Counted from the stretch's first letter, positions 15,742-28,001 are shown. The stretch is 64,000 nt of DNA from Ectothiorhodospiraceae bacterium 2226 (GCA_013348725.1 CP054689.1:1228501-1292500); one strand, 5' to 3'. Notes: generated by a model not told the origin, from the letters alone. Numbers and translations are program-made.

Positions 15742-16704
15742 ATGCTTTCTGACCTTTATATTAGCCTTTGCGATAATGTGCCTCAGCGGGAGGGCCAGAT
15801 ATTTGGTCTCCCGTTGGGAGCGAATGATGTGCGTTGGTTAGGCATTGACGAGAAGAGGTATCCTGCACTTCTACTCCCGGCCAGACCTGACGATATTCGC
15901 TCGGACATCGCCCTCCGGTCCGTAGATGTGGAGTTTTCGCGATTATGTGCCATCCAGGCTGCGGATGGGGCGGCGCATGAGGGCTGCTATTCGATCATCC
16001 GACTTAAAGATGCTGATGTAGATATCGTTCGGCTCTTCCTGCGCATTCTCGAAGAGAGGTTCTGTGTTGCGCCACCTCCAAGCACGAATGCAGTAATCGC
16101 CGAGAATGTTCTGGAAATCGCGTCGCTGTTCAGTCAGCTTTCTCTCGACGCGCGTGATGTTGTCGGACTTTGGGGCGAGCTTTTCGCGATAGAGTGTTCC
16201 TCCGATGTCGAAGCCGCAGTAAAGTGTTGGAGTTCGAAAAAGCTCGCGAAATACGATTTCGTCACAACTCGTTATGTCCTTGATGTCAAGACGACACTGT
16301 CACATGTGCCAAAGCATCATTTTTCGCTTGAGCAACTAAGGCCAGTAGGAGGTTATGAAGCCTACGTCTTTTCCCTTCGCCTCGTCGAGCAGCACGGCGG
16401 CTTGACCGTTGGCGAATTGATGGATCGTATCGCCGAAAAGATCACCGATCCGGAACTGCGTGGTAATTTCTTCCGCGTATGCGTGATTAAGGGTGGCCGC
16501 GACATATATCGTAGCGATTTGCGGCTTCTTCCTTTTCCGGAAGCGGACTCATTTATGTTATTCCACGCGAGTATGCTCCCAGTACCGACTATCGTGGAGA
16601 ACGATCCCATCTCGAATATTCGTTTCGATGTTGACCTTTCCAGGCTTGAGGCTCTTGCGCGCGCCGAGGCCTCTCACATCTTGGCATTCAGGCCCGCGAC
16701 TTAG
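15742..16704 (+). CDS. PD-(D/E)XK nuclease-like protein (DUF4420 type)
   Basis: A 320-residue protein. The restriction-endonuclease-like core has E146 in LWGELFAIE, D172 in KYDFVTTRY and D181-V-K183 in LDVKTTLSH, which fits the E...PD...(D/E)XK pattern. It is followed by HFSLEQLRPVGGYEAYVFSLRL, characteristic of the DUF4420 family that accompanies MORC-Z1 operons. It is the best candidate for the DNA-cutting subunit. The ATG at 15742 is six bases after the Z1 stop, with GATAG/CTCCCT rather than a strong ribosome site, so translational coupling is likely. Transposase debris begins about 60 bases after its end. Confidence 0.88.
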   Translation: MLSDLYISLCDNVPQREGQIFGLPLGANDVRWLGIDEKRYPALLLPARPDDIRSDIALRSVDVEFSRLCAIQAADGAAHEGCYSIIRLKDADVDIVRLFLRILEERFCVAPPPSTNAVIAENVLEIASLFSQLSLDARDVVGLWGELFAIECSSDVEAAVKCWSSKKLAKYDFVTTRYVLDVKTTLSHVPKHHFSLEQLRPVGGYEAYVFSLRLVEQHGGLTVGELMDRIAEKITDPELRGNFFRVCVIKGGRDIYRSDLRLLPFPEADSFMLFHASMLPVPTIVENDPISNIRFDVDLSRLEALARAEASHILAFRPAT

Positions 16705-16767
16705 TGGCTCGCGGGTGGAAGGGTAATCCTCCCCGTTCTTGGCAACGTCCAGAAGTAGACTAGGCCG

Positions 16768-16986
16768 CTAAGGCCATTTTTTCTTCGGGGTGATACTTCC
16801 CACGCCCATATTGGGCCGTTCATTGATGTAGGTCCCAAGCCAGTGGGTCGCATACTCGCGCACCTCATCCAGCGTGTCGAAGAGGTGCTGGGCGAGCCAG
16901 TCGTCACGCACCGTGCGGTTGTAGCGCTCGATGTAAGCGTTCTGTTGTGGTTTGCCCGGGATGTCGATGCCGTTGCAGTGAATGTC
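16768..16986 (-). pseudogene. IS3-type transposase orfB remnant
   Basis: About 73 codons of the 3' end of an IS3 orfB survive: GIDIPGKPQQNAYIERYNRTVRDDWL with the catalytic E, then EVREYATHWLGTYINERPNMG. The DDE aspartates and all of orfA are gone. It belongs to a different IS3 subgroup from the element at 9078-10354. It fills most of the 340-base gap between the nuclease gene and metH and marks the right edge of the accessory island. No other gene is visible in 16705-17044. Confidence 0.85.
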
Positions 16987-17044
16987 AGGGGCAGGTTCGA
17001 ATACCGCACTGTTCGGCTGGTCGCGCGACAAACACTGCCTCTAG

Positions 17045-20893
<3,849 letters not shown>

Positions 20894-20985
20894 AGTGGGC
20901 GCAATAACTTGAAGTTAAACGCGCGATTGTAGCACGCGGGCGCCCGGCGCCCCGGGCGGGGCAAGGAACAACGCGGAAGGCGAAA

Positions 20986-21004
20986 CCGCCCGTAAAACGG
21001 ACGG
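20986..21004 (-). terminator. Weak stem-loop after the 21011-21391 gene
   Basis: On the minus strand CCGTCCG-TTTTA-CGGGCGG (one mismatch) is followed by TTTCGCC. It is placed seven bases after the stop of the small membrane-protein gene and before the metH promoter. The T-run is short, so termination strength is doubtful. Confidence 0.4.
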
Positions 21005-21010
21005 GGAGTC

Positions 21011-21391
21011 TCAGCCGGCCAGCGGCGGCAGCACCTCGATGCGCGGCTCGCGGCGACGGCCGGGCGGCGGCAGCGGCTCCGCGACCGCTTCCTCGGGCTG
21101 CTGCTCTTCGTAAGCGGCTTCGGGCTCCACGGCCACCTCATGGGCCGGCAGGCGCCGGTCGAGCATGTCGTGCAAGAGATCGACCTGCTCCTGCGCCAGG
21201 GCCACCAGCTTGCCGAGGCCGGCGACGATCAGGCCGGTGATGAACAGCCCGCCGCTCAGCGCGAGGGTGGTGGCGATGGTGCCCCATTGCACCGCGTCGG
21301 GCGCGCCCGCGGCGGTTACGGCCGCCGCCAACAGCACCAGGAAGCCGACCACCATCAACATCCAACCTACGATTCTCAACGCCGATTCCAT
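21011..21391 (-). CDS. Small two-helix membrane protein of unknown function
   Basis: A 126-residue protein. Two hydrophobic helices (IVGWMLMVVGFLVLLAAAV at 7-25 and a second at about 40-62, ALSGGLFITGLIVAGLGKLVALA) are followed by an amphipathic segment QEQVDLLHDMLDRRLPA. The tail is acidic and proline-rich and ends in a basic patch (PPPGRRREPRIEVLPPLAG). No family is recognised. It lies between metH and rhodanese on the same strand but with its own gaps on both sides. Confidence 0.65.
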   Translation of the reverse strand: MESALRIVGWMLMVVGFLVLLAAAVTAAGAPDAVQWGTIATTLALSGGLFITGLIVAGLGKLVALAQEQVDLLHDMLDRRLPAHEVAVEPEAAYEEQQPEEAVAEPLPPPGRRREPRIEVLPPLAG

Positions 21392-21540
21392 ACTTCCCCC
21401 GAAAGGTCCAGGTTGCTGAAGACCCGTCCTTGGGTACCGACATGGACTGCTTGTCCGGCGCGCGTACGCGCTGCCTGTGAACGTGATCCGCGCGCAAGGC
21501 TTCCTACCTTGGCGTTAGCGGGCTGTTCTTCAACAGACTG

Positions 21541-21975
21541 CTAAGACTGCTCCCACGGTAGGCCGCGAAAGCGCCAGCCGTTGATCGTGCTGCGCTGGTG
21601 GTTCTCGTCCAGCTCGCCCTCGAAGCCCTCGGTCACGTTGTAAACGTGCTGAAAGCCGTGGCGCAACAACTCGCGGCCGGCCTCGAGCGAGCGCTTACCG
21701 CTGCGGCAGATGAGCAGAATCGGTACGCACTCCTCCTCCGCCTCGCAGGCCTGTCCGCCCAGCACCAGCTTGCGGATCTCCTTCACGAAGTTGGGATTGT
21801 GCACCCAATCGGGCTCGTCAATCCATGACACATGCACGGCTCCGACCGGATGTCCGACGAACAGGTACTCCATGGTGGAGCGCACGTCGACGAACACGGT
21901 GCGGGGATTGCGCTGGATCAGGTCGTAAGCGTCCTGCGCCGAGATGCTGTGGACCTCTGTCTGCTGCTGGCTCAT
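21541..21975 (-). CDS. Single-domain rhodanese-like sulfurtransferase
   Basis: A 144-residue protein covering one rhodanese domain: ISAQDAYDLIQRNPRTVFVDVRSTMEYLFVGHPVGAVHV, then the active-site loop ILLICRSGKRS with C90, and the closing LLRHGFQHVYNVTEGFEGELD. It carries sulfane sulfur on the cysteine. ATG at 21975. Divergent from ttcA with only 69 bases between the starts. Delivery of persulfide sulfur to tRNA thiolation, or a role with the Sox pathway, are possibilities suggested by context only. Confidence 0.92.
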   Translation of the reverse strand: MSQQQTEVHSISAQDAYDLIQRNPRTVFVDVRSTMEYLFVGHPVGAVHVSWIDEPDWVHNPNFVKEIRKLVLGGQACEAEEECVPILLICRSGKRSLEAGRELLRHGFQHVYNVTEGFEGELDENHQRSTINGWRFRGLPWEQS

Positions 21976-22044
21976 ACGCCGACCCGAGGGATTGGGGCGG
22001 CGCGCATACGCCCGCGCCGACCGTTGCGGTAAACTTGCCCGGCC

Positions 22045-22773
22045 ATGGAAACACGCCCTATTACACCCCCCAAGGCCCTGCTGCGGCCGGTGGGGCGCGC
22101 GATCGCCGATTTCGACATGATTCGGGATGACGACAGTATCCTGCTGGGTCTGTCCGGTGGCAAGGACTCGCTCGCGCTGCTGCACATCCTCGCGCACCTG
22201 CAGCGCCGCGCGCCGGTGCGCTTTCGCCTGGGCGTGGTGACCATCGACCCCTGCATCGACGGTTTCGACCCCTCGCCGCTGCAGGACTACGTCGCGGCGC
22301 TCGGCATCCCGTACTTCTACGAGCGTCAGCACATCGCCGAGCGCGCGGCCGACACCATGGGCAACGACTCCTTCTGCGCGTATTGCGCGCGCATGAAGCG
22401 CGGCGCGATGTACCGCGTGGCGCGCGAGCACGGCTACAACGTGCTGGCGCTCGCCCAGCACCTCGACGATCTGGCCGAGAGCTTTCTGATGTCCGCCTTC
22501 CACGGCGGCAAGCTCGGCACCATGAAGGCGCACTACACGGTGGACGCCGGCGACCTGCGCGTGATTCGCCCGCTGGCCTACGTGCGCGAGCGCCAGACCG
22601 CCGCCTTCGCCGCCGACGCCGGACTGCCGGTGATCGGCGACAACTGCCCCGCTTGCTTCGCCATGCCCACCGAACGCGCCCATATAAAAGGTCTTCTGGC
22701 GCAGGAAGAGGCGCGCCACCACGGGCTGTTCAAGAGCCTGCTCACCGCCATGCAGCCCTTGCTCGCGCGATGA
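22045..22773 (+). CDS. ttcA: tRNA 2-thiocytidine synthetase TtcA
   Basis: A 242-residue PP-loop ATPase with SGGKDSLALL near residue 37. The CxxC pairs typical of TtcA are FCAYCARMKRG (about 112-122) and CPACFAMP near 202. The family binds an iron-sulfur cluster and thiolates cytidine 32 of certain tRNAs. It is shorter than E. coli TtcA (311 residues) mainly at the C-terminus, which is within the range of the family. It is followed by the repeat array at 22806-23211. Confidence 0.92.
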   Translation: METRPITPPKALLRPVGRAIADFDMIRDDDSILLGLSGGKDSLALLHILAHLQRRAPVRFRLGVVTIDPCIDGFDPSPLQDYVAALGIPYFYERQHIAERAADTMGNDSFCAYCARMKRGAMYRVAREHGYNVLALAQHLDDLAESFLMSAFHGGKLGTMKAHYTVDAGDLRVIRPLAYVRERQTAAFAADAGLPVIGDNCPACFAMPTERAHIKGLLAQEEARHHGLFKSLLTAMQPLLAR

Positions 22774-22805
22774 AGGAGCAGCGCATGCGGAGCTTGAACA
22801 TCCCC

Positions 22806-23211
22806 CCGCGGCTGCGCCGCGGCCCCCTCCCCAGCCCTTCCCCGCCCGTGCGGGGGAGGGCGCAAACCCTGCGCGGCCACCGCGGCTGCGCCGCGGCCCC
22901 CTCCCCAGCCCTCCCCCGCCGGTGCGGGGGAGGGAGCAAACCCTGCGCCGTCCAACGCCCCCTCCCGCGCCCGTGGGAGGGGGCTGGGGGGAGGGCCGCT
23001 TGCGCACGCAAGCGGGGGGCCTTTAGCGTCTTGCTGCAGGGGGGAATCTCTAGCGTCTCACCGCGGCTGCGCCGCGATCCCCTCCCCAGCCCTTCCCCGC
23101 CCTTGGGGGGGAGGGAGCAAACCCTGCGCGGCCACCGCGGCTGGGCCGCGGCCCGCTCCCCAGCCCTCCCCCGCCTGTGCGGGGGAGGGAGCAAACCCTG
23201 CGCCGCCGCAA
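22806..23211. repeat. Four-copy palindromic GC repeat array
   Basis: A unit of about 76 bases starts CCGCGGCTGCGCCGCGG, continues CCCCTCCCCAGCCC and a CCCCGCC...GGGGGAGGG hairpin, and ends AAACCCTGCGC. Copies start at 22806, 22880, 23061 and 23135: two head-to-tail pairs separated by about 100 bases (22957-23060). That spacer has its own inverted CCCCCTCCC / GGGAGGGGG pair and an AAGCGG / CCGCTT stem. The array fills the 463-base gap between ttcA and the first acyltransferase. There are no unique spacers, so it is not CRISPR. It should form strong hairpins in RNA. Confidence 0.85.
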
Positions 23212-23236
23212 CCGCAACCGCACGGCGGCCCCACTG

Positions 23237-24121
23237 ATGCGCGCGCGGCTGATCAGCTGGGCGCTGCGCGCCCTGGCCCGGCTGCCTTTGCGCGCCGTGC
23301 ACGCGGTGGGGGCGTTCGGCGGCTGGTGTCTGGCCACCTTCCCCAACCGCCAGAAGCGGGCCGCGCGGGTGAATGTGGACCTGTGCCTGCCTGAGCTGCC
23401 GGTGGTCGAACGCCGGCGCCTGGCGCGGCGCAGCCTGTACGAGACCGGTAAGGCGGGCGCCGAGGCGGCGCCGCTGCTGCTGTGGGAGGGCGCGCGCGCT
23501 TTGGAGTTGGTGCGCGAGGTGCGCGGCGAGGAACACCTGCAGCAGGCGATGGACGCGGGGCGCGGCGTGCTCCTGGCGGTGCCGCACCTCGGCTGCTGGG
23601 AGATCGTGGGGCTGTATTGCTCACCCCGCTATCCGATGACCAGCCTGTATCGCAGTCTGAAGGTGCCCGAACTCGAAGAGGTTGTGCGCGGCGGGCGTGA
23701 GCGCCTGGGGGCGCGGCTGGTCACGGCCGATGCGCGCGGGGTGCGCGCCGCGGCCCACGCGTTGAAGCGGGGCGAACTTGTGGCCATCCTGCCCGACCAG
23801 GACCCGCGCCGCGGGGCGGGGGTGTTCGTGCCGTTCTTCGGCGTGCCGGCCAAGACCATGGTGCTGCTGCCGCGCCTGGTGCATCGTACCGGCGCGGCGG
23901 TGGTGTTCGCCTACGCCGAGCGCCTGCCGCGCGGCGCCGGCTATCGGCTGTGTTTCACGCCGCCGGCGGTGGCGATCGCACCCGACGCGGATATCGAGGC
24001 CGCCGCGGCGGCGATGAACCGCGGCGTCGAGGCGTGCGTGCGCGCGCTGCCCGAACAATACCAATGGGGCTACAAGCGCTTCCGCTCCCGCCCCCCCGGC
24101 GAGACCGACTTTTACAAATGA
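23237..24121 (+). CDS. LpxL/HtrB-family acyltransferase, first copy
   Basis: A 294-residue member of the bacterial lipid A lauroyl/myristoyl acyltransferase family. An N-terminal membrane-anchoring helix region is at 1-35. The HX4(D/E) catalytic motif is HLGCWE near residue 123. Also present are LPDQDPRRGAGVFVPFFG near 195 and the C-terminal ALPEQYQWGYKRFRSRPPGE. ATG at 23237; upstream in-frame codons translate the repeat array and are excluded. Its stop overlaps the start of the next gene (ATGA). It adds a secondary acyl chain to lipid A or a related glycolipid at the inner membrane. Which chain cannot be told. Confidence 0.9.
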   Translation: MRARLISWALRALARLPLRAVHAVGAFGGWCLATFPNRQKRAARVNVDLCLPELPVVERRRLARRSLYETGKAGAEAAPLLLWEGARALELVREVRGEEHLQQAMDAGRGVLLAVPHLGCWEIVGLYCSPRYPMTSLYRSLKVPELEEVVRGGRERLGARLVTADARGVRAAAHALKRGELVAILPDQDPRRGAGVFVPFFGVPAKTMVLLPRLVHRTGAAVVFAYAERLPRGAGYRLCFTPPAVAIAPDADIEAAAAAMNRGVEACVRALPEQYQWGYKRFRSRPPGETDFYK

Positions 24122-24996
24122 ACGACACCCTCACGCGCGCGGCGTTGCGCGCCACCGGGCTGCTGCCCCTGTCGCTGTTGCAGGGCCTGGGCGCCGCCGC
24201 CGGCTGGCTCGGCGCGCTGCTGCCCAACGGCCATCGGCGCATCAGCGACATCAACCTGCGGCTGTGCTTCCCTGGCATGGGGCGCCGCGCGCGCCGGCGG
24301 CTGATGCGCCGCAGCCTGCAGGAGACGGTGAAGGTGGCGCTGGAATGTCCCTGGGTATGGCGCGCCGGGCGCGAGACGCTGCTCGGCAAGGTGCGCGCGG
24401 TGGAGGGCCGCGAGCGACTGGACGCGGCGCTGGCCGAGGGCAAGGGGGTGATCCTCGCCTCCCCGCATCTCGGCAATTGGGAGGTGGTGGGGCTGTGGCT
24501 GTCGCACCACTACCCCATCACCAGCATGTTCCGCCCGCAACGCTCCAAGGCGCTCGACACGCTGATGCTCACCGCGCGCGAGCGCTTCGGCGCCAAGCTG
24601 GTGCCGAGCGACGCGAGCGGCGTGCGCCGTCAACTCGAGGCCCTGCGCCGCGGGGAGATCGTGGGGCTCTTGCCCGACCAGAACCCGGGCAAGGGCACCG
24701 GCGTGTTCGCACCTTTCTTCGGCATCCAGACCAACACCCCGGTGCTGCCCGGACGACTCGCGGCCAAGACCGGCGCGCCGCTGCTGTTCGTGTTCGCCGA
24801 GCGCCTGCCCTGGGGGCGCGGCTGGCGGCTGCGCTTCCAGCGCGCGCCGGCGGAGGTGGGCGCGCGCGATGCCGCGGTCGGCGCCGCGGCCCTGAATGCG
24901 GGTCTCGAGGCCTGCATCCGCGCGCTGCCGGAGCAGTATTGGTGGAGCTACAAGCGCTTTCGCCGCCGGCCCGAGGGTGAGCCACGGCTCTATTGA
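24118..24996 (+). CDS. LpxL/HtrB-family acyltransferase, second copy
   Basis: A 292-residue paralogue of the preceding protein, with HLGNWE as the catalytic motif, LLPDQNPGKGTGVFAPFFG and ALPEQYWWSYKRFRRRPEGE. It is translationally coupled to the first copy by the ATGA overlap. The pair is probably a tandem duplication that diverged to transfer different acyl chains or act at successive steps, as LpxL and LpxM do; this is inference. No transport or glycosyltransferase gene is adjacent. Confidence 0.9.
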   Translation: MNDTLTRAALRATGLLPLSLLQGLGAAAGWLGALLPNGHRRISDINLRLCFPGMGRRARRRLMRRSLQETVKVALECPWVWRAGRETLLGKVRAVEGRERLDAALAEGKGVILASPHLGNWEVVGLWLSHHYPITSMFRPQRSKALDTLMLTARERFGAKLVPSDASGVRRQLEALRRGEIVGLLPDQNPGKGTGVFAPFFGIQTNTPVLPGRLAAKTGAPLLFVFAERLPWGRGWRLRFQRAPAEVGARDAAVGAAALNAGLEACIRALPEQYWWSYKRFRRRPEGEPRLY

Positions 24997-25134
24997 GCAC
25001 CGCTTGGGTACCGGTACGCCGTTCGGCCGCCAGGCGGGCCGGCGCCGAGGTCCTGGTCACGCGGCTGAGGCCGCGCTCACGCCCCCACGTAGGCGCGGGT
25101 CGCGCTCGCCTGGCTACGCGCGCTTCCTGACGCC

Positions 25135-26511
25135 TCAGTGCGCTTGGCGCGGCACCAGCACCTCCATGCCCTGCTGCTTCGAAATGATGTAGGTCTCCAG
25201 ATCAGCGTACTCGGGTGAGTCGCCCGGCAGGTAATTGGTGCCGAGCGGCGTCATGCACCACTGCATGCGCACGCGGATGTCCCATAAGGCCTGCTCGTTG
25301 GTGCGCCAGTAGGGATGGTTGATCATGCCGTCGTTCACGTTGGCGAGCATGCGTCCGCCCAGGAACTTGTCGGCTCCGCCGCGCTCGGTATGGCAGTCGG
25401 CGCAGGCGTGCTGACGTTGGCCCACCGGGCGGTGGAAAAGTTGCTCACCCCGGTCGATCGCCGCCTGCACGTTGGGGTCATCGGTCTCGAGCTGATAGGG
25501 CTGGCCGTTGGCCTGCATGCGCACCAGCACCGACATGGTGATGTTCTCCAGCCCCTGCGCGGGCAGCTCGTGACCGGTGGTCTGCGGCGAGTGCACCGCG
25601 AGGAAATCCTCGACCGACATCATGCGCTCGTGGTCGTCGAACCAGCGCGGGTAGCGTGCGCCCACATCCTCCAGCGTCGCGATCACGCCGAGCGGGCGCA
25701 GTTCGTCCGCGGGTCCGAGGGCCCCATGGCAATCGGCGCACGACTGTCCCTTTGGTCCGCGCGCGTCCCACAGCGGCACCGCGACGTCCTCGGTCACCGA
25801 GAGCCCGGGATTCTCGAACGGGTCGAGCGGATCGCCGTAGTCGGGCCGCACCACGTCGCGCGTGAACGGGTTCCACTGCTTGTCGTCGGTCACGTCCTCC
25901 GGCGTGCCGGGCGGATCGCCGGTAAGCTGCTGCAGGTAGGTCACGATATCGACGATCTCCTGCTCGCTCAGCACGCCGATCAGCCCGAGCGGGGGCATCG
26001 GCGTGTCGGTGCCGAACACGGCGCGCGGATCGTAAATGATCTGGTAGATCTGCTCGTCGGACATCTCGCGATGGCCGTAGGTGCGCATGTCCGGCCCTAC
26101 ATTGCCCATCGGCCAGACCTCGGGGTCCGGGATCAGATGGCACGCGACGCACGGGCCGTGATCGCGCGAGCGGAACAACTCATGGCCGCGCTCCGCGTCG
26201 CCCGCCAGCGCCGGCATCTCCACCTTGCGCGGCCCCGGGAACGTGACCGTCTCGTAGGCGTGGGTCGGGTAATCCTCGTAGTTGCCGGTCTCGCGCGCGA
26301 AACCGCCGGTCTGGTAGCGCATCTGCACGCGCTCGCCGTCGACCTCCACCACACGGCCTTGCGATTCAGGTATCGCGCGCGACTCCCACGGCGGGGGAAT
26401 CTCGCCTTCGACGCGCTGCACGTCCCGCTCCTGCTCCTCGGCGGTAAGCAGGGCAGAACTCATCAACAGCAGGGGGAGAGAGAAAAGGGAAACCAGGACG
26501 CCGCTGCGCAT
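25135..26511 (-). CDS. soxXA: Fused SoxX-SoxA thiosulfate-oxidation cytochrome c
   Basis: A 458-residue exported triheme cytochrome. A signal peptide (to about 24, LLTAEEQ) is followed by a SoxX-like part: heme motif CVACH at 121-125, MGNVGPDMRTYG near 135-146 and a methionine-ligand region PMPPLG at 171-176. The SoxA-like part has CADCH at 258-262 and 370-374, LGGRMLANVNDGMINHPYWR, and C419 in RMQWCMTP at the place of the SoxA persulfide cysteine. SoxXA couples thiosulfate to SoxYZ in the periplasm. The two subunits are normally separate genes. ATG at 26511 follows GGAGG. No other sox gene lies nearby. Confidence 0.85.
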   Translation of the reverse strand: MRSGVLVSLFSLPLLLMSSALLTAEEQERDVQRVEGEIPPPWESRAIPESQGRVVEVDGERVQMRYQTGGFARETGNYEDYPTHAYETVTFPGPRKVEMPALAGDAERGHELFRSRDHGPCVACHLIPDPEVWPMGNVGPDMRTYGHREMSDEQIYQIIYDPRAVFGTDTPMPPLGLIGVLSEQEIVDIVTYLQQLTGDPPGTPEDVTDDKQWNPFTRDVVRPDYGDPLDPFENPGLSVTEDVAVPLWDARGPKGQSCADCHGALGPADELRPLGVIATLEDVGARYPRWFDDHERMMSVEDFLAVHSPQTTGHELPAQGLENITMSVLVRMQANGQPYQLETDDPNVQAAIDRGEQLFHRPVGQRQHACADCHTERGGADKFLGGRMLANVNDGMINHPYWRTNEQALWDIRVRMQWCMTPLGTNYLPGDSPEYADLETYIISKQQGMEVLVPRQAH

Positions 26512-26736
26512 GACGCAATCCTCCCTGGAACGGCGGGGCGCCCGGCGGGGCGTTCCGCGCGGCCGAACCGCAAGCCAGGGAGCGGCGGGTGTCCGTTCGC
26601 GGGCTTGCCGAAGAGCGGAGCGCCGCCCCTGCCTCGCGCGACAAGAACCGGCGACCCATCCTCTAGCGTAGTTCATGGTGCCTGCCGCGCCACGTCGACA
26701 GGCACTGCAAGCACCTGCTGCTGCTGAAGAAAATCG

Positions 26737-27621
26737 CTACGCGCGCAGCTCGGCGAGCAGGGTGTCCAGCATGCGCTCGGCCTGGGAGCGGTAGCCGCCG
26801 CCGAACAGGTTGAGGTGGTTAAGGATGTGATAGAGGTTGTACAGGGTGCGCCGCACGGCGTAGCCGGCATCCAGCGGCAGCACCTCATTGTAGGCGGCCA
26901 GGAAGTCGGCGCCGAAACCGCCGAACAGTTCGGTCATGGCGATATCCGCTTCGCGGTCGCCGTAATAGCAGGCGGGATCGAAGATCACCGGCCGACCGTC
27001 CGCGTCCGCCGCGGCATTGCCGGACCACAGGTCGCCGTGCAGCAGACTCGGATAGGGATGGTAGTCGGCGAAGAACACCGGCAGATGCTCGATCAGGCGC
27101 TCGCCCTTGGCGCGCAGTGCGGCGTAGCCGTTGCGTGCCGCCAACGCGAGCTGGAAGCCCAGCCGGTGCTCGGCGTAGAAGGGCACCCACGCCTCGGCGC
27201 GGGGATTGGGCTGCGGTGTGGAGCCGATGGTGTTGTCCCGATGCCAGCCGAAGAACGGCTGGCGCACGCGGTGCATCTCGGCCAGCGCTGCCCCGAGCCG
27301 GCGCAGGGCCGCCGCGTCGGCGCCGCGCAGATCCAACCACTCCAGCACCAGAAAACTCGCCTGCGTGTCGGCGCCCTGGCACACCACGCGCGGGACCCGG
27401 ACGCTCTCGGTACGCGCCATGTCCTCCAGGCCCGCCGCCTCGGCGTCGAACATCGCTGTCTCCGCCGGGGCATTGGTCTTGACGAAGTAGCGCCGTCCAT
27501 CCTCACCTTCCAGGCGCCAAGCGGCGTTGATACACCCACCGCCCACGGCGCGGTGGCGGCGGATCGTGTATGGCGCACCCGATGCCCGGCTGATCGCCTG
27601 CTCGACCGTCGTCCAATCCAT
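26737..27621 (-). CDS. Fructosamine kinase family protein
   Basis: A 294-residue protein of the fructosamine/ketosamine-3-kinase family, APH-like kinase fold. It shows RAVGGGCINAAWRLEG near the N-terminus, RRYFVKTN with the ATP-binding lysine, LHGDLWSGNAA (catalytic HGDxxxxN) near 195, and VIFDPACYYGDREADIAM (metal-binding DPA) near 215. It should phosphorylate sugars attached to protein amines, which leads to deglycation. ATG at 27621 matches the family N-terminus; an ATG at 27633 with AAGGGAG nine bases upstream is a good alternative. It stands alone and is divergent from the GGDEF-EAL gene. Confidence 0.9.
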   Translation of the reverse strand: MDWTTVEQAISRASGAPYTIRRHRAVGGGCINAAWRLEGEDGRRYFVKTNAPAETAMFDAEAAGLEDMARTESVRVPRVVCQGADTQASFLVLEWLDLRGADAAALRRLGAALAEMHRVRQPFFGWHRDNTIGSTPQPNPRAEAWVPFYAEHRLGFQLALAARNGYAALRAKGERLIEHLPVFFADYHPYPSLLHGDLWSGNAAADADGRPVIFDPACYYGDREADIAMTELFGGFGADFLAAYNEVLPLDAGYAVRRTLYNLYHILNHLNLFGGGYRSQAERMLDTLLAELRA

Positions 27622-28001
27622 TGTCGCCCCCATCGTCCACATCTCCCTTCGCCTCAGTCTAAACGAGCCGCCCCGAACCGGCTTCGCGGGCGCGCTGCAC
27701 GCGGGTAACTCAGTGATCACCTAAGGGAATTCCACGACTCGACCGACGCGGCGCGGGCACCGATACTAAACGCCACTTGGGCTCCGCATGGGGGCTCCTC
27801 GGGCGATAACGGCATCGGCAGTGCGCACCGGCCCGCGCAACGATGCGCCGCGCCCACCGCCGCTGCCGTGCAGCCGGCGAAGGACGGGGCCGGTAGCGAA
27901 GAATCAAGGAACGAGGTATTCAATGGCCGAAGATCCCCGCACGCGCACTGCATCCCGGCCGCACCGCCACCGCCCACCGCTCGGCCAGGGAGGCGGCCGC
28001 C
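27622..28001. promoter_or_regulatory. Divergent intergenic region with a possible leader ORF
   Basis: Between the divergent kinase and GGDEF-EAL genes. On the plus strand a 28-codon frame starts at ATG 27923 and ends in TAA at 28007-28009, so it overlaps the GGDEF-EAL ATG by a few bases (ATGCATAA). It is arginine/proline/histidine rich and may be only chance. GGGAGG at 27986-27991 is the ribosome site for 28002. I see no other gene in this stretch. Confidence 0.3.

Noticed and set aside
10361-17044. Prophage
   Set aside because: No integrase, capsid, terminase or tail genes; the island consists of IS sequences and the R-M-like operon only.
20894-21010. Cobalamin or SAM riboswitch ahead of metH
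   Set aside because: The gap is only 117 bases and holds no B12-box or SAM-aptamer core; only a weak hairpin and a -10-like box are seen.
22806-23211. CRISPR array
   Set aside because: Units are contiguous, about 76 bases, palindromic and without unique spacers; no cas gene is near.
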